Numbered from the stretch's first letter, positions 33,700-43,173 are shown. The stretch: DNA of 64,000 bases from Evansella alkalicola (GCF_019042735.1 NZ_JAHQCR010000036.1:1-64000), one strand, 5' to 3'. Made by a program: numbers and translations. The notes: generated by a model from the sequence alone, not told the origin.

Positions 33700-35886
33700 C
33701 TAAATCAGCAACTTTTCCATTTCCCCTGGTGTGAGTGGGACACTGAAATAATCTCCTTGGGCAATTAAGCAATGGTTTTGCTTTAAAAATTTCAACTGTT
33801 CCTCCGCCTCGACACCTTCAGCAATAACATCTAGTTCAAGAATTTTCGCTAAATGTAAAATCGTCTGAACTATTGCTGCATCCTTATTATCATTTTTAAT
33901 GCCAGAAATAAATGAACGGTCTAGCTTCAAAATATTAATAGGAAGATCCTTTAAATAGCTTAGTGAGGAATACCCTGTGCCGAAATCATCAAGGGAGGTT
34001 TGCACTCCAATATTCTGGAGCGCCCTTAAAACTTCACTTGTTTTCTTCGTGTCTTTCAACAGGGTTCCTTCCGTCATTTCAAGGGATAGATAGGATGATG
34101 GCAATTCAACTTCTTCCAAAATCCCCTTCACATTTTCCACTAGTTCATTATAATAAAACTGATTAGCTGACAGATTTACACTTATTTTCACAGCTGGCAA
34201 CCCTTTTTTCAGCCACGCTGCTCCTTGGTGGCAAGCTTCTCGGAGCACCCACTTATCAATTTCCAAAATCAATCCTGTTTCTTCCGCAATAGGAATAAAC
34301 TTATCTGGACTCACTTCTCCCCACTCTGGGTGAGACCAACGAATTAGTGCCTCCACACCGACAACCTCATTTGTATGTAAGTCAATCTGCGGTTGGTAAT
34401 ACAAGCTGAACTGATCTTCCCTAAGTGCATAATTCATTTCCCGTTCCAATCGCTTTTTCTTTAAAATGGATTCATTCATCTCAATAGTATAAATGAGGTA
34501 CTTATTTTTCCCAGTCTTTTTGGCTTGATACATGGCCATATCTGCCCTAGCAATTAAAGTATCAGCATCGCGGCCGTGGACTGGATATTGACACACTCCA
34601 ATACTAGCCGTAATGTAAAACTCCTTTCCTTCTACCATGAAAGGAGATTGTAAGATTCTCAATATATTTTTTGCTAATTCATCTATGACTTTAACTTCTG
34701 CTTGTTTAAAAATAAATGCAAACTCATCTCCTGATACACGGGATACTATACCGCCCCCTTCAATAACGTTACTCAATTCAAACGCTACTTGGCGTAACAA
34801 TTGATCTCCGTAGAGATGTCCCATGGTATCATTCACATCTTTAAAATTATCTAAATCTAAAAATAACACAGCTCCTTGCGCTTCTTCTGTACGGACTTTT
34901 TCTAGTTCAGCCTTTAACTGCTCCATAAAAACCCTTCTATTTGGTAGACTTGTTAAAGGATCATTGTCTGCTAAAAAATGGATTATTTCTGCAGCTTCCT
35001 TTTTCTCCGTAATATCCAATACTGCACCTTGATAATGAGTAACGACACCTTCACCATCACGTTCAATAATTGTTCGGTCATCTACCCATTTGATATTTCC
35101 GTCCTTAGTATAAAGGCGATACTCTTGTGTGTAATCATCCACCCAATTCTCGGAATGACATTGAACTTCAGCCTCCACTCTAGGGAGGTCTTCAGGATGA
35201 ATTATGGAATCATACATTATTTTTCCTGATAAAAAATCTTCGGGAGAATAACCAAAACGGGAAATATTATTGGAAACATACTCCACAGGCCACCCTTGCT
35301 CCGCCTTCCACCTCATTAAAATGACTGGACTCTTTTCAACCACCGTGTTTGATAAATATAATTTTTCTTCCAATCTCTTTTTAGTTATTATCAGTCCCGC
35401 TAAGTTAGCATAAATGCCTATCATTTCCCACTCTTTTTCCGTTGGTTTTCTTTTGTGATCATAATAAAATGCTAAAGTACCCAGTACTTTATTTTCAGAG
35501 GAAAAGATAGGCTTAGAACAACAAGCTCGAATATTATATTTTAAGCATAGTTGACGAAAGTCCCCCCATAAGTGATCAGTCAACGTATCAGTCACAACAA
35601 CCGTCGCCTTGTTATAAACCGCAGTTCCACAAGATCCAGCAGCAGGGCCAACTTCAAGACCATCAATTTCCTTTAAAAAACCTTTAGGCACCTTCGGACC
35701 AATACCCCTACCTAAAGTATTTGTTTTTTTATCAAAAAATAGAATAGAAGATTTTATATCAGGTATAATACTATCAATTGTTTTAATAAGTTCAGCAAGA
35801 ATCTCTTCAAGTGGGAGATTATCTCTTGCAATCATTTCAATCACTTTATTCTGCTCATATAAAGAAATATGTTCATCGTTTTTCAT
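33700..35886 (-). CDS. GAF-PAS-GGDEF-EAL c-di-GMP turnover protein
   Basis: 728 residues, cytoplasmic. GAF (about 20-170), PAS (180-295), GGDEF (300-460) and EAL (475-720). The cyclase loop reads SGDEF, a change at the first glycine, so cyclase activity is doubtful. The EAL part keeps VEALIRW, NLSANQF, LEMTE, DDFGTGYSS, LKLD and AEGVE, so it should hydrolyse c-di-GMP, perhaps with GTP sensing by the altered GGDEF. No riboswitch precedes this gene, in contrast to the related gene at 61100. Confidence 0.9.
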   Translation of the reverse strand: MKNDEHISLYEQNKVIEMIARDNLPLEEILAELIKTIDSIIPDIKSSILFFDKKTNTLGRGIGPKVPKGFLKEIDGLEVGPAAGSCGTAVYNKATVVVTDTLTDHLWGDFRQLCLKYNIRACCSKPIFSSENKVLGTLAFYYDHKRKPTEKEWEMIGIYANLAGLIITKKRLEEKLYLSNTVVEKSPVILMRWKAEQGWPVEYVSNNISRFGYSPEDFLSGKIMYDSIIHPEDLPRVEAEVQCHSENWVDDYTQEYRLYTKDGNIKWVDDRTIIERDGEGVVTHYQGAVLDITEKKEAAEIIHFLADNDPLTSLPNRRVFMEQLKAELEKVRTEEAQGAVLFLDLDNFKDVNDTMGHLYGDQLLRQVAFELSNVIEGGGIVSRVSGDEFAFIFKQAEVKVIDELAKNILRILQSPFMVEGKEFYITASIGVCQYPVHGRDADTLIARADMAMYQAKKTGKNKYLIYTIEMNESILKKKRLEREMNYALREDQFSLYYQPQIDLHTNEVVGVEALIRWSHPEWGEVSPDKFIPIAEETGLILEIDKWVLREACHQGAAWLKKGLPAVKISVNLSANQFYYNELVENVKGILEEVELPSSYLSLEMTEGTLLKDTKKTSEVLRALQNIGVQTSLDDFGTGYSSLSYLKDLPINILKLDRSFISGIKNDNKDAAIVQTILHLAKILELDVIAEGVEAEEQLKFLKQNHCLIAQGDYFSVPLTPGEMEKLLI

Positions 35887-36133
35887 AAGGGGTGCCCCCA
35901 GTAGTTATGTCATATAGTTCAATGATGTTATACATTTCTACTCAAAAAGCATCGAGATTATTTCAATATAATACTCATTATGGATATTATTGTTTTATTA
36001 TATCAAAACTGGAAGATTGATAGGTTAGGAATTTTATGTTAAATTTATGGAGTTTCTTTAATAGTCTACCGTGAAAACAGACATTCTGTAATTGAATTGA
36101 CTGCAGGCTACTCCCTTTCCTCTGGCTGTACCA

Positions 36134-37342
36134 TTATACCTCTCTCCCCTTCACAAACGTCTTCAGCACATAGTAGTCTTCATTTAGTACAACAAGATCT
36201 GCATCATACCCTTCCTTTATAGCGCCTATCATATCGCCTAACCCCATTTTCCGAGCAGGGTTCTCCGTTAATAAGGGTATTACTGCTTCCAAGCTTTCAT
36301 TCGTAAACCTCATCATATTTCTTAAAGCTTTATCCAAAGTTAAACAACTACCTGCTAGATCCCCAGTTTTTTGGAGACGAACCTCTCCATTTTTTATAAA
36401 ACAAGGAAGTCCACCTAAATGACACTCCTCCCCATCTCCGAGCCCAGCCGCTGACGTAGCATCAGAAATGAGTATGATGTTTTCTCGTGGCTTCGCTTTA
36501 CAGATGTAATCTAAGACATCAGGGTGTACATGAATGCCATCACTAATCAATTCGACCGTAAGCGAATCGAGCATTAGGGCGGCACCTGCTACTCCTGGTT
36601 CACGATGGTGAAGAGGGCGCATTCCATTAAATAAATGTGTCACATGACTGAGCCCATGATTAATTGCTGACTTTACCATGTTCATTGTTGCATCGGAATG
36701 ACCTACGGAACATACTATTCCCTCTCCCACTGCGTATTGAATACATTCAAGTGCCCCAGGCATTTCAGGTGCAATAGTGAGTAGCTTCACTTGATTTTTA
36801 AAGATATATTGATATCGTTTTAATTCTTCTATGGAGGGGTTCCGAATATGTGCTGAATTCTGTGCCCCCGCTCTTTTTTCGTTAATGAAGGGTCCCTCTA
36901 GATGAACCCCAGCAATGCTCGCCCCTTCTGTTCCTTGCTCCTTTGCTTCCGTGATGTTGGTTAGTGAAGCTTCAATGTCTTCTCTAGGTGCAGTAAGGGT
37001 GGTTGGGAAAAAAGTAGTGGTGCCATGTTTAGCAAGGAATATACTTATTTCATTTATTTCTTGAGGAGAAGTTGCCTGCATGACATCATAGCCATTTCCC
37101 CCATGTATATGAACATCTATGAAACCTGGAACTAGATAATTGCCAAGTAAATCAATCGTTTCAACGTTACCTTTTGTGGTTGTATGGGGCGGTTGCGAGG
37201 CTGTTTCTTGCTGTTCTATTTCTAAATTGCTACCGGTCCAAACATTAACGATTTTTCCATTAATTATATGTACGCTTCCTGGTAAAAATCCTTTTCCTGT
37301 ATATATTTTTCCGTTTGTTAAAAGTATCTCATTAAGATTCAT
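36134..37342 (-). CDS. nagA: N-acetylglucosamine-6-phosphate deacetylase
   Basis: 402 residues. Removes acetate from GlcNAc-6-P in amino-sugar and cell-wall recycling. Family motifs: VDVHIHGG-like metal site (DVHIHGGNGYD), GVHLEGPF, SVGHSDAT, THLFNGM, HHREPG, ISDGIHVHP and the catalytic Asp in LISDATSA. GGGGAGG lies before the ATG. No nagB or NagR gene follows within the window. Confidence 0.95.
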   Translation of the reverse strand: MNLNEILLTNGKIYTGKGFLPGSVHIINGKIVNVWTGSNLEIEQQETASQPPHTTTKGNVETIDLLGNYLVPGFIDVHIHGGNGYDVMQATSPQEINEISIFLAKHGTTTFFPTTLTAPREDIEASLTNITEAKEQGTEGASIAGVHLEGPFINEKRAGAQNSAHIRNPSIEELKRYQYIFKNQVKLLTIAPEMPGALECIQYAVGEGIVCSVGHSDATMNMVKSAINHGLSHVTHLFNGMRPLHHREPGVAGAALMLDSLTVELISDGIHVHPDVLDYICKAKPRENIILISDATSAAGLGDGEECHLGGLPCFIKNGEVRLQKTGDLAGSCLTLDKALRNMMRFTNESLEAVIPLLTENPARKMGLGDMIGAIKEGYDADLVVLNEDYYVLKTFVKGREV

Positions 37343-37416
37343 ATTGTTAACCTCCCCCCTCTCCTTTATTATACTTTATTTACGTTATTCTTCTGCAGCA
37401 GATTTCTTAGCTCAAT

Positions 37417-37454
37417 GGAAAAGGGTACCCAATAAACAATATGGGTACCCTTCC
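37417..37454 (-). terminator. Terminator of the peroxiredoxin gene
   Basis: GGGTACCCAT and TTGGGTACCC arms on the minus strand are followed by TTTTCC. It starts 17 bases after the peroxiredoxin stop, marking a complete transcription unit. Confidence 0.75.
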
Positions 37455-37470
37455 ACTCCTTATTTTCTTC

Positions 37471-37938
37471 CTACACCAGTTTTTCCAATTGAGCAAACAC
37501 TTCCTCATAATCTTCTTGTTTTTTCGCATCAAAGGCAGTGTTAACGTAAGTAACTATACCATCTTTATTTATCACAAAAACCGAGCGGATGGCTGTCTCA
37601 TTTTTTTCATGAAACACGCCATAATCCTTCACTGTCTGTTTGTGCCAGTCTGAAAGTAACGGATATGGCAATGTTCCGAGACTCGCTGCAAAAACATTAT
37701 GGGCATAAATATGATCTACACTGATGGCTAAAACTTCTGCATTTAGTGTTTCAAACTTCTGATAGTCCTCTTTCCAAGAGGTGATTTCCTTGATTCAGCC
37801 AGGTGTGAAGTCAAGGGGATAAAAAGCAACGAGGACATTCTTCTTTCCTCTGTAATCTGACAAAGATATCTTTTCCTTTATGGTTGAAGATAGTTTAAAT
37901 TCCGGCGCCTTTGAACCTACAATAATACTTTCACTCAC
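37471..37938 (-). CDS. Peroxiredoxin with in-frame TGA at the catalytic cysteine (probable selenoprotein)
   Basis: Thiol peroxidase-family protein (AhpC/TSA, BCP/AhpE group), 155 residues if the TGA at 37795-37797 is read through. GTG start at 37938, eight bases after GGAGGTGG. The TGA is codon 48 and falls exactly where the peroxidatic Cys belongs: FYPLDFTPG-[TGA]-IKEITSW, compare TPxC of the family. Thr45, two residues before Pro-Gly, and Arg118 (TAIRSVFVIN) of the active site are kept, and the frame is otherwise intact to the TAG at 37471. A hairpin CCTCTT-GGA-AAGAGG starts 13 bases after the TGA, with its loop 19 bases from it, as expected for a bacterial SECIS. No resolving Cys, so 1-Cys (1-Sec) type. 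The alternative is a pseudogene by a point mutation of TGC/TGT. An annotation pipeline would report only fragments. Confidence 0.78.
37767..37781 (-). promoter_or_regulatory. SECIS-like hairpin
   Basis: Perfect 6-bp stem CCTCTT / AAGAGG with loop GGA, within the coding region just 3' of the UGA. Bacterial SECIS elements need a short stem with a G among the first two loop bases and about 16-37 bases between UGA and loop; here the distance is 19. Assignment follows from that rule, not from experiment. Confidence 0.6.
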
Positions 37939-38035
37939 ACATTCCACCTCCTCGGTGGCAAAAATATAGATTGAATTTCTGTTATTAGTATTAACTTCAA
38001 TCAGGGAATTTAGTACATTTCAAATACAGGACAAA

Positions 38036-38067
38036 CAAAAAACCACCCCGTATCCAGGATGGCTTTT
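38036..38067 (-). terminator. Terminator of the iron-uptake operon
   Basis: AAGCCATCC and GGGGTGGTT arms on the minus strand, one G-U pair, followed by TTTTTTG. Lies 18 bases after the permease stop. Confidence 0.75.
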
Positions 38068-38084
38068 CACGTCACTACTATAAG

Positions 38085-39773
38085 TTAATACTTTTTCAAT
38101 AAATAACGTAACGGAATAATGGATACTAACACAATTAATAAGGCTGCAGGGGCCGCTTGATGGTATAACGCCTCGGAAGCTTCGTAATATACCCTAACTG
38201 CTAATGTGTCAAAACCAGGTGGCCGTAACATTAAAGTTGCTGGAAGTTCCTTAATCGAACTTACGAAAACAAGGGCTCCACCAGCCAACACCCCTGGTAG
38301 GATGGTTGGAATGATCACCTTAATCATGACTTTCCATGGCGGATATCCTAAACTCCTTGCTGCTTCATCAATTCTTGGTGATACGAGACTTAATGAAGCT
38401 TCCCCAGCTTGCATTGCCTGAGGTAGGAATCGTACAACAAAAGCTAAAGCAACCATATAAAATGTGTTGTATAACCATGGTATATGGTTGTTGAATATGA
38501 ACACAAACCCAAGTGCAACAATAACCCCTGGTAAAGCATATCCAGCATAGCTCAATTTATCAATGGCACTTGAGATGACGGATGGGTATCGTGATTTTAA
38601 ATAAATAATAGGCATAGCAAGGACCATACATAATAAAGCTGCAAATCCAGATACTTTCAAGCTGTTCCAAGCAAAACCAAAGAATCTTTCGTCGATGGCG
38701 CCCCTTTCAATACCTACGATAGACCAATAGATTAAAACAGCAATAGGTAAAATCACAGATAAAAAGAAAATGACGATCACATACAATAACGTGAATGGTT
38801 TCCATTTCCCTAACGGTAACGTGTCAGGTACTTTATAAGAGTTAGTAGTTTGATAATACTTGTTTTTCCTACGTGTTCTTGATTCAATCCACAGTATACC
38901 GACAGTAAGAATAATTAATACAAGACTCAATACGGAAGCAGCTGCTGTATCAAAGCTAGCCTGTTGAAAATAAATAGCTGCAGTAAAGGTTACATATCGC
39001 AACATAGCAATAGCACCAAAGTCAGAGAGCACATACAAAGAAATTAGTATAGCACCTGCTCCAATTGCAGGTCTTAAAAACGGAAGATTTACTTTCCAAA
39101 ATATTTGTGATGTATTCATACCCTGTGATCTCGCTACCTCTTCAAAGTTTCGATTCATTTTTCTTAACGATGCACTAGCAATGAGGAAAACATATGGGTA
39201 TGTGAACATGGTCAAAACAAAGAACACTCCCCAAAACGAATAAATATTTAATGGATAATTTCCGAACGTATCCACTAACCAAGGTGTATCACGCCAAAAG
39301 TCACGCATCCAACCACTAGGACCGAAAACAATAATATACGTTACGGCACCTACGTATGGCGGTATAACTAAAGGAAGAGCCATGAGCCATTGCCAATGTT
39401 TTCTACCTGGAACGTCTGTCCGTACAACTATCCATGCCAAAGATACCCCAATGATCAAGGCACATAATGTGACAGCAAAGGTTAAGGAGAACGTATCCCA
39501 CAACAACTGTGGAATTCTCCCGTCTAATAATCTCCGCCAGCGGTCTGCACCTGCGAATAGGGAGTTCCATACCACATAAATGATCGGAATGGACATGATA
39601 ATTCCTACGATGACTCCCCATGAAAGTAAAATCATTCCCGGTGGATTTCCGCGCCACAAACTATACCACTTTCTACGGAAGAAATGGAGAAGGGTTGGAG
39701 AAGTTTCTTCTCCAACCTTAGCATTATGTTTTTCGTTTTGGTTCGACTTTTGTCTATTGTCTTTATCCATCAT
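38085..39773 (-). CDS. Iron(III) ABC transporter permease (FbpB/FutB-type)
   Basis: 562 residues, fused double permease with about 12 membrane segments and two binding-protein-dependent transport domains. Each half has an EAA loop (EEVARSQGMNTSQIFWKVNLP; DEAARSLGYPPWKVMIKV). A charged 45-residue tail precedes the first segment. GGGAGAGGG lies before the ATG. Transcribed with the ferric-binding lipoprotein; no ATP-binding subunit is present here. Confidence 0.93.
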   Translation of the reverse strand: MMDKDNRQKSNQNEKHNAKVGEETSPTLLHFFRRKWYSLWRGNPPGMILLSWGVIVGIIMSIPIIYVVWNSLFAGADRWRRLLDGRIPQLLWDTFSLTFAVTLCALIIGVSLAWIVVRTDVPGRKHWQWLMALPLVIPPYVGAVTYIIVFGPSGWMRDFWRDTPWLVDTFGNYPLNIYSFWGVFFVLTMFTYPYVFLIASASLRKMNRNFEEVARSQGMNTSQIFWKVNLPFLRPAIGAGAILISLYVLSDFGAIAMLRYVTFTAAIYFQQASFDTAAASVLSLVLIILTVGILWIESRTRRKNKYYQTTNSYKVPDTLPLGKWKPFTLLYVIVIFFLSVILPIAVLIYWSIVGIERGAIDERFFGFAWNSLKVSGFAALLCMVLAMPIIYLKSRYPSVISSAIDKLSYAGYALPGVIVALGFVFIFNNHIPWLYNTFYMVALAFVVRFLPQAMQAGEASLSLVSPRIDEAARSLGYPPWKVMIKVIIPTILPGVLAGGALVFVSSIKELPATLMLRPPGFDTLAVRVYYEASEALYHQAAPAALLIVLVSIIPLRYLLKKY

Positions 39774-39809
39774 GCCCTCTCCCGGTGTCAGTCACTATAT
39801 TCTCTTTCT

Positions 39810-40922
39810 TTATCTTAAATCAAGATCTAAACCAGAATCCTCAATTAAGTTAGTTGTTCCCTCAAAGTAGTTTCCAAGCTCCTTAATTGGCATATCTTGA
39901 ACCTTAAGTTCATCGAATTCAACAATATACGGTTCAACTTCTTCTGGATACTGAGCACCATATTCTGAATTGATCAGTAGCTCTAAAGATTCACCAACAA
40001 AAGCAACTTGATTTTCTGGCTCTAACAACCATTCTAAAAATACAATAGCATTTTCTTGATTTGGAGCGCCACTTACAAGCCCTGCTCCAGCAGCATTGGC
40101 AATTACACCCATTTGATCTTCTTCTTGATCTACATATATAAATCCAACATTATTATCAGATGGCTCTAATAATTGTTGGTGGAAGTAATAATTATTAACT
40201 AAGCCGAAAGAATGCTCTCCAGCACCGACTGCTCTCCTAATATCACCATGGCCTTCATAAATTCCTGCCGCATTTTCTCTTATGGCAGAAACCCACTCTG
40301 CTGTTTTATCATCGCCCCACTCAAAACGTAAAGCGGATACGTTTCCGATCATACCACCGTTTCCACCACGGGTGATTGCATAGCCATTTTCAACTTCAGA
40401 CCATTTAGGATCAAATAAGTCCTCAATACTTTTCGGCATTTCCTCTTCCGTAATCATATCTTTATTATAGATGAAACCGCGAGATCTTGCAGAGATTGCG
40501 AAATACGCATTGTCATCTGCACGAAAATCAGCTGGTATTGAATCTATTCCATCAATATCAGCACCTTCTAAGATTCCTTGATTATGAAGGTAACCCATTG
40601 CTCCCATATCATTTGAGATAAAAACATCAGCCTGTACATTTCCCGCTTCTTGTTGGAGCTGAAGTGGATTTGCACCATGAAGAGCTAAAACTGTGATACC
40701 TGTTTCTTCTTCAAATTTATCTAAAAGTGGTTGAACAAAGTTTTCGTTACGTGATGAGTATACAACAAGTTCACCAGCAACTTCCACTACTTCCCCTTCG
40801 TCTTCAGTATCTCCCGTCCCTTGCTCAGATTGTGAGTCGCCTTGATCATCTCCACAACCTACAACCAAGAAAAGCGAAACTGCTAATAAGCCAAATAATA
40901 ATACTTTTAGTGCCTTATTCAT
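39810..40922 (-). CDS. Iron(III) ABC transporter substrate-binding lipoprotein (FbpA/FutA-type)
   Basis: 370 residues. Lipoprotein signal peptide with lipobox VVGC (Cys23) and an acidic linker. The mature protein begins GELVVYSSRNENF and has the transferrin-like ferric-binding fold (GGNGGMIGNVSALRFEWG, NNYYFHQQL with its Tyr pair). GGGGGT lies before the ATG. Two Fur boxes and a near-consensus promoter lie about 125-185 bases upstream, so iron starvation should induce it together with the permease. Confidence 0.93.
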   Translation of the reverse strand: MNKALKVLLFGLLAVSLFLVVGCGDDQGDSQSEQGTGDTEDEGEVVEVAGELVVYSSRNENFVQPLLDKFEEETGITVLALHGANPLQLQQEAGNVQADVFISNDMGAMGYLHNQGILEGADIDGIDSIPADFRADDNAYFAISARSRGFIYNKDMITEEEMPKSIEDLFDPKWSEVENGYAITRGGNGGMIGNVSALRFEWGDDKTAEWVSAIRENAAGIYEGHGDIRRAVGAGEHSFGLVNNYYFHQQLLEPSDNNVGFIYVDQEEDQMGVIANAAGAGLVSGAPNQENAIVFLEWLLEPENQVAFVGESLELLINSEYGAQYPEEVEPYIVEFDELKVQDMPIKELGNYFEGTTNLIEDSGLDLDLR

Positions 40923-41047
40923 CTTGTTTACCCCCTATGTTTTATGTAATTAATCCTTACCTAGCTGATCCCATCTCCAAAGCTACTAGCATATTACTAT
41001 TTCATTTGATGTTATCATCAATAAAAATTAGTTAGAGTTAAGCTCAA

Positions 41048-41062
41048 TGAGAATGATTATCA
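41048..41062. promoter_or_regulatory. Fur box 1
   Basis: TGAGAATGATTATCA matches the 7-1-7 Fur consensus TGATAATnATTATCA at 14 of 15 positions. It lies just downstream of the expected transcript start of the iron-uptake operon. Confidence 0.85.
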
Positions 41063-41078
41063 ACCTCACTCAATTTAG

Positions 41079-41107
41079 AGTATAATGTTATTGAGAATCA
41101 TTGTCAA
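41079..41107 (-). promoter_or_regulatory. SigA promoter of the iron-uptake operon
   Basis: On the minus strand TTGACA, 17 bases, TATACT. The -35 hexamer lies within Fur box 2, and Fur box 1 lies just past the expected start, so Fur bound at either site would block RNA polymerase. Confidence 0.85.
41092..41106. promoter_or_regulatory. Fur box 2
   Basis: TGAGAATCATTGTCA matches the 7-1-7 Fur consensus at 13 of 15 positions and overlaps the -35 element. Confidence 0.8.
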
Positions 41108-41241
41108 TAAGTTTTCTGTTATTTTGAAACATATTATTATGTTATGTATAAGGTGAAGTTCAGCACCTTTCGGATATCGTCATCTCTTAATTTTTCTATC
41201 CTATGGTGTTTTATACTTTATAAGGTTATCTTGTTCCAAAT

Positions 41242-41275
41242 AAAAACGCCTCCAACGATTGGTGGAGACGTTTCT
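41242..41275 (-). terminator. Terminator of the zinc-ribbon membrane protein gene
   Basis: AAACGTCTCCA and TGGAGGCGTTTTT arms around ACCAATCGT on the minus strand, about 60 bases after the stop. Confidence 0.75.
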
Positions 41276-41333
41276 CATTTTTTCATATCGCTTTGTTAAA
41301 GGACAATGTGGTTTTAATATAGAGTTGATTTTA

Positions 41334-42155
41334 TTAGAATCCAAATGGAATCAGATTACTAATAACCGTTTCTAATATCATTTGTGCAGTAAGACCTAAA
41401 TAGATGAAATACACAGCATACGTAATAAATATTGTGTAAATTGGATCCAGTGTTCCTTGTGCAGATTCTTGGTACGAGTTTAACGTTAAAATAACCGCAA
41501 TTTGAGCACCTGCAATTAAAAGTAGTAATATAAATCCAGTCAGCATTGTTACGCCAAGGATACTAATGATAAAGTAAGCGGCTGCCAACAGCGTACATAA
41601 GGTAATTAGCGTTCCAAATCGCCCAACAATATCATGAAAAGAAACGTTAACTTTACTAATTAGCTTCAAGGCACCGAATATTACTGCAGCGCCTACAACA
41701 AAGGCAGCAAGAGTAAATAATAAAACTGATGGGAAGACATTCCAAAAACCAATCCCCACCATACTTCCAAAAGGACCTAATGAACCTCTTATCTGAAAAA
41801 ACATTCCCAAACCTAGGAACAAAGATATTAGAAAAATATTAATATAACCGAAGATAAAGTCCTTGGACGTATTTTCAAAGCCCCTCTTAGTAGGTGCCTT
41901 TAAATTCTCTAAAATAAAGCCCCAATAATTCTTTGAAATTTCCACTGTCTTTTCAACATACTCATTACTACTTTTCCCCTCATCTGCCTCTACTTCAACA
42001 GGTAGAGCACTTTCATTCCCCTGTTGTTGTACTGGAGGAGATTCCACTACGTCAGCAGTTGCCGCGGCAGTTTCATCTTTAAGAACTGGATTTCCACATT
42101 CCATACAAACCTTGTCAGACAAACTCAATTCTCGACCACAATTTTCACACTTCAT
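41334..42155 (-). CDS. Zinc-ribbon membrane protein (Yip1-like)
   Basis: 273 residues. N-terminal zinc ribbon (CENCG...CMECG, Cys at 3, 6, 17 and 20), an acidic linker of about 60 residues, then five to six membrane segments. The arrangement resembles Bacillus zinc-ribbon/Yip1-domain proteins of unknown function. GGAGAGAGG lies before the ATG. Single-gene unit. Confidence 0.8.
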   Translation of the reverse strand: MKCENCGRELSLSDKVCMECGNPVLKDETAAATADVVESPPVQQQGNESALPVEVEADEGKSSNEYVEKTVEISKNYWGFILENLKAPTKRGFENTSKDFIFGYINIFLISLFLGLGMFFQIRGSLGPFGSMVGIGFWNVFPSVLLFTLAAFVVGAAVIFGALKLISKVNVSFHDIVGRFGTLITLCTLLAAAYFIISILGVTMLTGFILLLLIAGAQIAVILTLNSYQESAQGTLDPIYTIFITYAVYFIYLGLTAQMILETVISNLIPFGF

Positions 42156-42528
42156 TCAACCTCTCTCCTTCCTCTTTTTTTAATCATTACTTCCTCCACG
42201 CTTAGCAATGCAACAATGCAATGCCTAAACAATAGATGAATATGAATCAGGCTCTTACTTTATTTAATACTGCGAAAAATAGATTATGAATTTTATTATC
42301 TTAGTTGCTAAGTGTGGATATTATTACCATCAAACAATTATAAATGATTTTTGAAAAAATTTGGGGTTTTCGTCAAAGTATTGCGAAATTACTATATTTT
42401 CGACAACATTCTCTCTCAAAACTCGAGAGGGCCTGTCAACCTGGTGAAATTCCTATAGGTCAATTTGTAAAATGGTTCTTGTGATTTTTAGCCGAGCCCT
42501 TTCATAGGTTTTATATGGGGGTGCTAAT
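42156..42528. other. Gene-free intergenic stretch
   Basis: 373 AT-rich bases between divergent genes. A short CTCTC/GAGAG hairpin lies near 42412-42430. No promoter good enough to call. Confidence 0.4.
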
Positions 42529-43002
42529 ATGGGGAGAGTGGAAGAACTCTATCAGAAAGCAAAAGTATTTCACGAGATATTTGGTACAGTTTACGTTGTC
42601 GTCGAGACAGACAATTGTTTCAACTATGAAGATCAGAGATATGATAAATTCTTATTAGCTGTAAAAAATCGTGTGGATTTACTTGAAGGGGAAATTCTCT
42701 CAGAGATTACTTCCGTTGAAGGTGCCATTCATGCAGAAATCATACGTTTTTTTAAACCCTCCATTCCAGAACAAGTTGTTAGCTATACTAGTCAGACCCC
42801 TTTGTTCAGCGTTGATGTGGAAGAACTACTATTTACAGATGATTGGCTAACTGAATTTTACGACATGCTACTAGATTCCATCGAAGAGGATTTTAGTACA
42901 ATCCAAGTGAGAGATAGTAACGGGGATAAAGATAAATATAGCTTTAGAGTTAGGGACGTTTATTTCTACGAATTTAATCATTATTCTAACGACCCTGAGT
43001 AG
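42529..43002 (+). CDS. Hypothetical protein, 157 residues
   Basis: Cytoplasmic-looking acidic protein without a recognised domain (starts MGRVEELYQKAKVFHE, ends NHYSNDPE). Ribosome site GGGGGTG six bases before the ATG makes it a likely real gene. Stands alone, with a solitary hairpin element 55 bases downstream. Confidence 0.65.
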   Translation: MGRVEELYQKAKVFHEIFGTVYVVVETDNCFNYEDQRYDKFLLAVKNRVDLLEGEILSEITSVEGAIHAEIIRFFKPSIPEQVVSYTSQTPLFSVDVEELLFTDDWLTEFYDMLLDSIEEDFSTIQVRDSNGDKDKYSFRVRDVYFYEFNHYSNDPE

Positions 43003-43056
43003 TTAAATTCTCGCAAGAAGGATTTTGTAGTAGATTAAGTTTTATATATGATGAAA

Positions 43057-43100
43057 AATGAAGACTGAAATCAACTCTTAGCACGTGTTCAGTCTTCATT
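43057..43100. repeat. Solitary AATGAAGACT hairpin, relative of the 51-bp arrays
   Basis: Perfect 13-bp inverted repeat AATGAAGACTGAA / TTCAGTCTTCATT around an 18-base loop. The right arm is the same as the right arm of the units in the array at 14245. No T run follows, so it is not a plain terminator. Confidence 0.75.
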
Positions 43101-43173
43101 CTCTATATTGGAAATACTACAACGTAACCCGGACTAGTATTCTAGCTACCCATAACACTCTAGCTACTCCAAG

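Noticed and set aside
33537..33734. 65-codon plus-strand ORF
   Set aside because: It runs into the 3' end of the GAF-PAS-GGDEF-EAL gene on the other strand and has no ribosome binding site.
37471..37671. A separate 66-residue gene
   Set aside because: It is the C-terminal part of the peroxiredoxin. The frame is continuous upstream through the TGA to a well-placed GTG.
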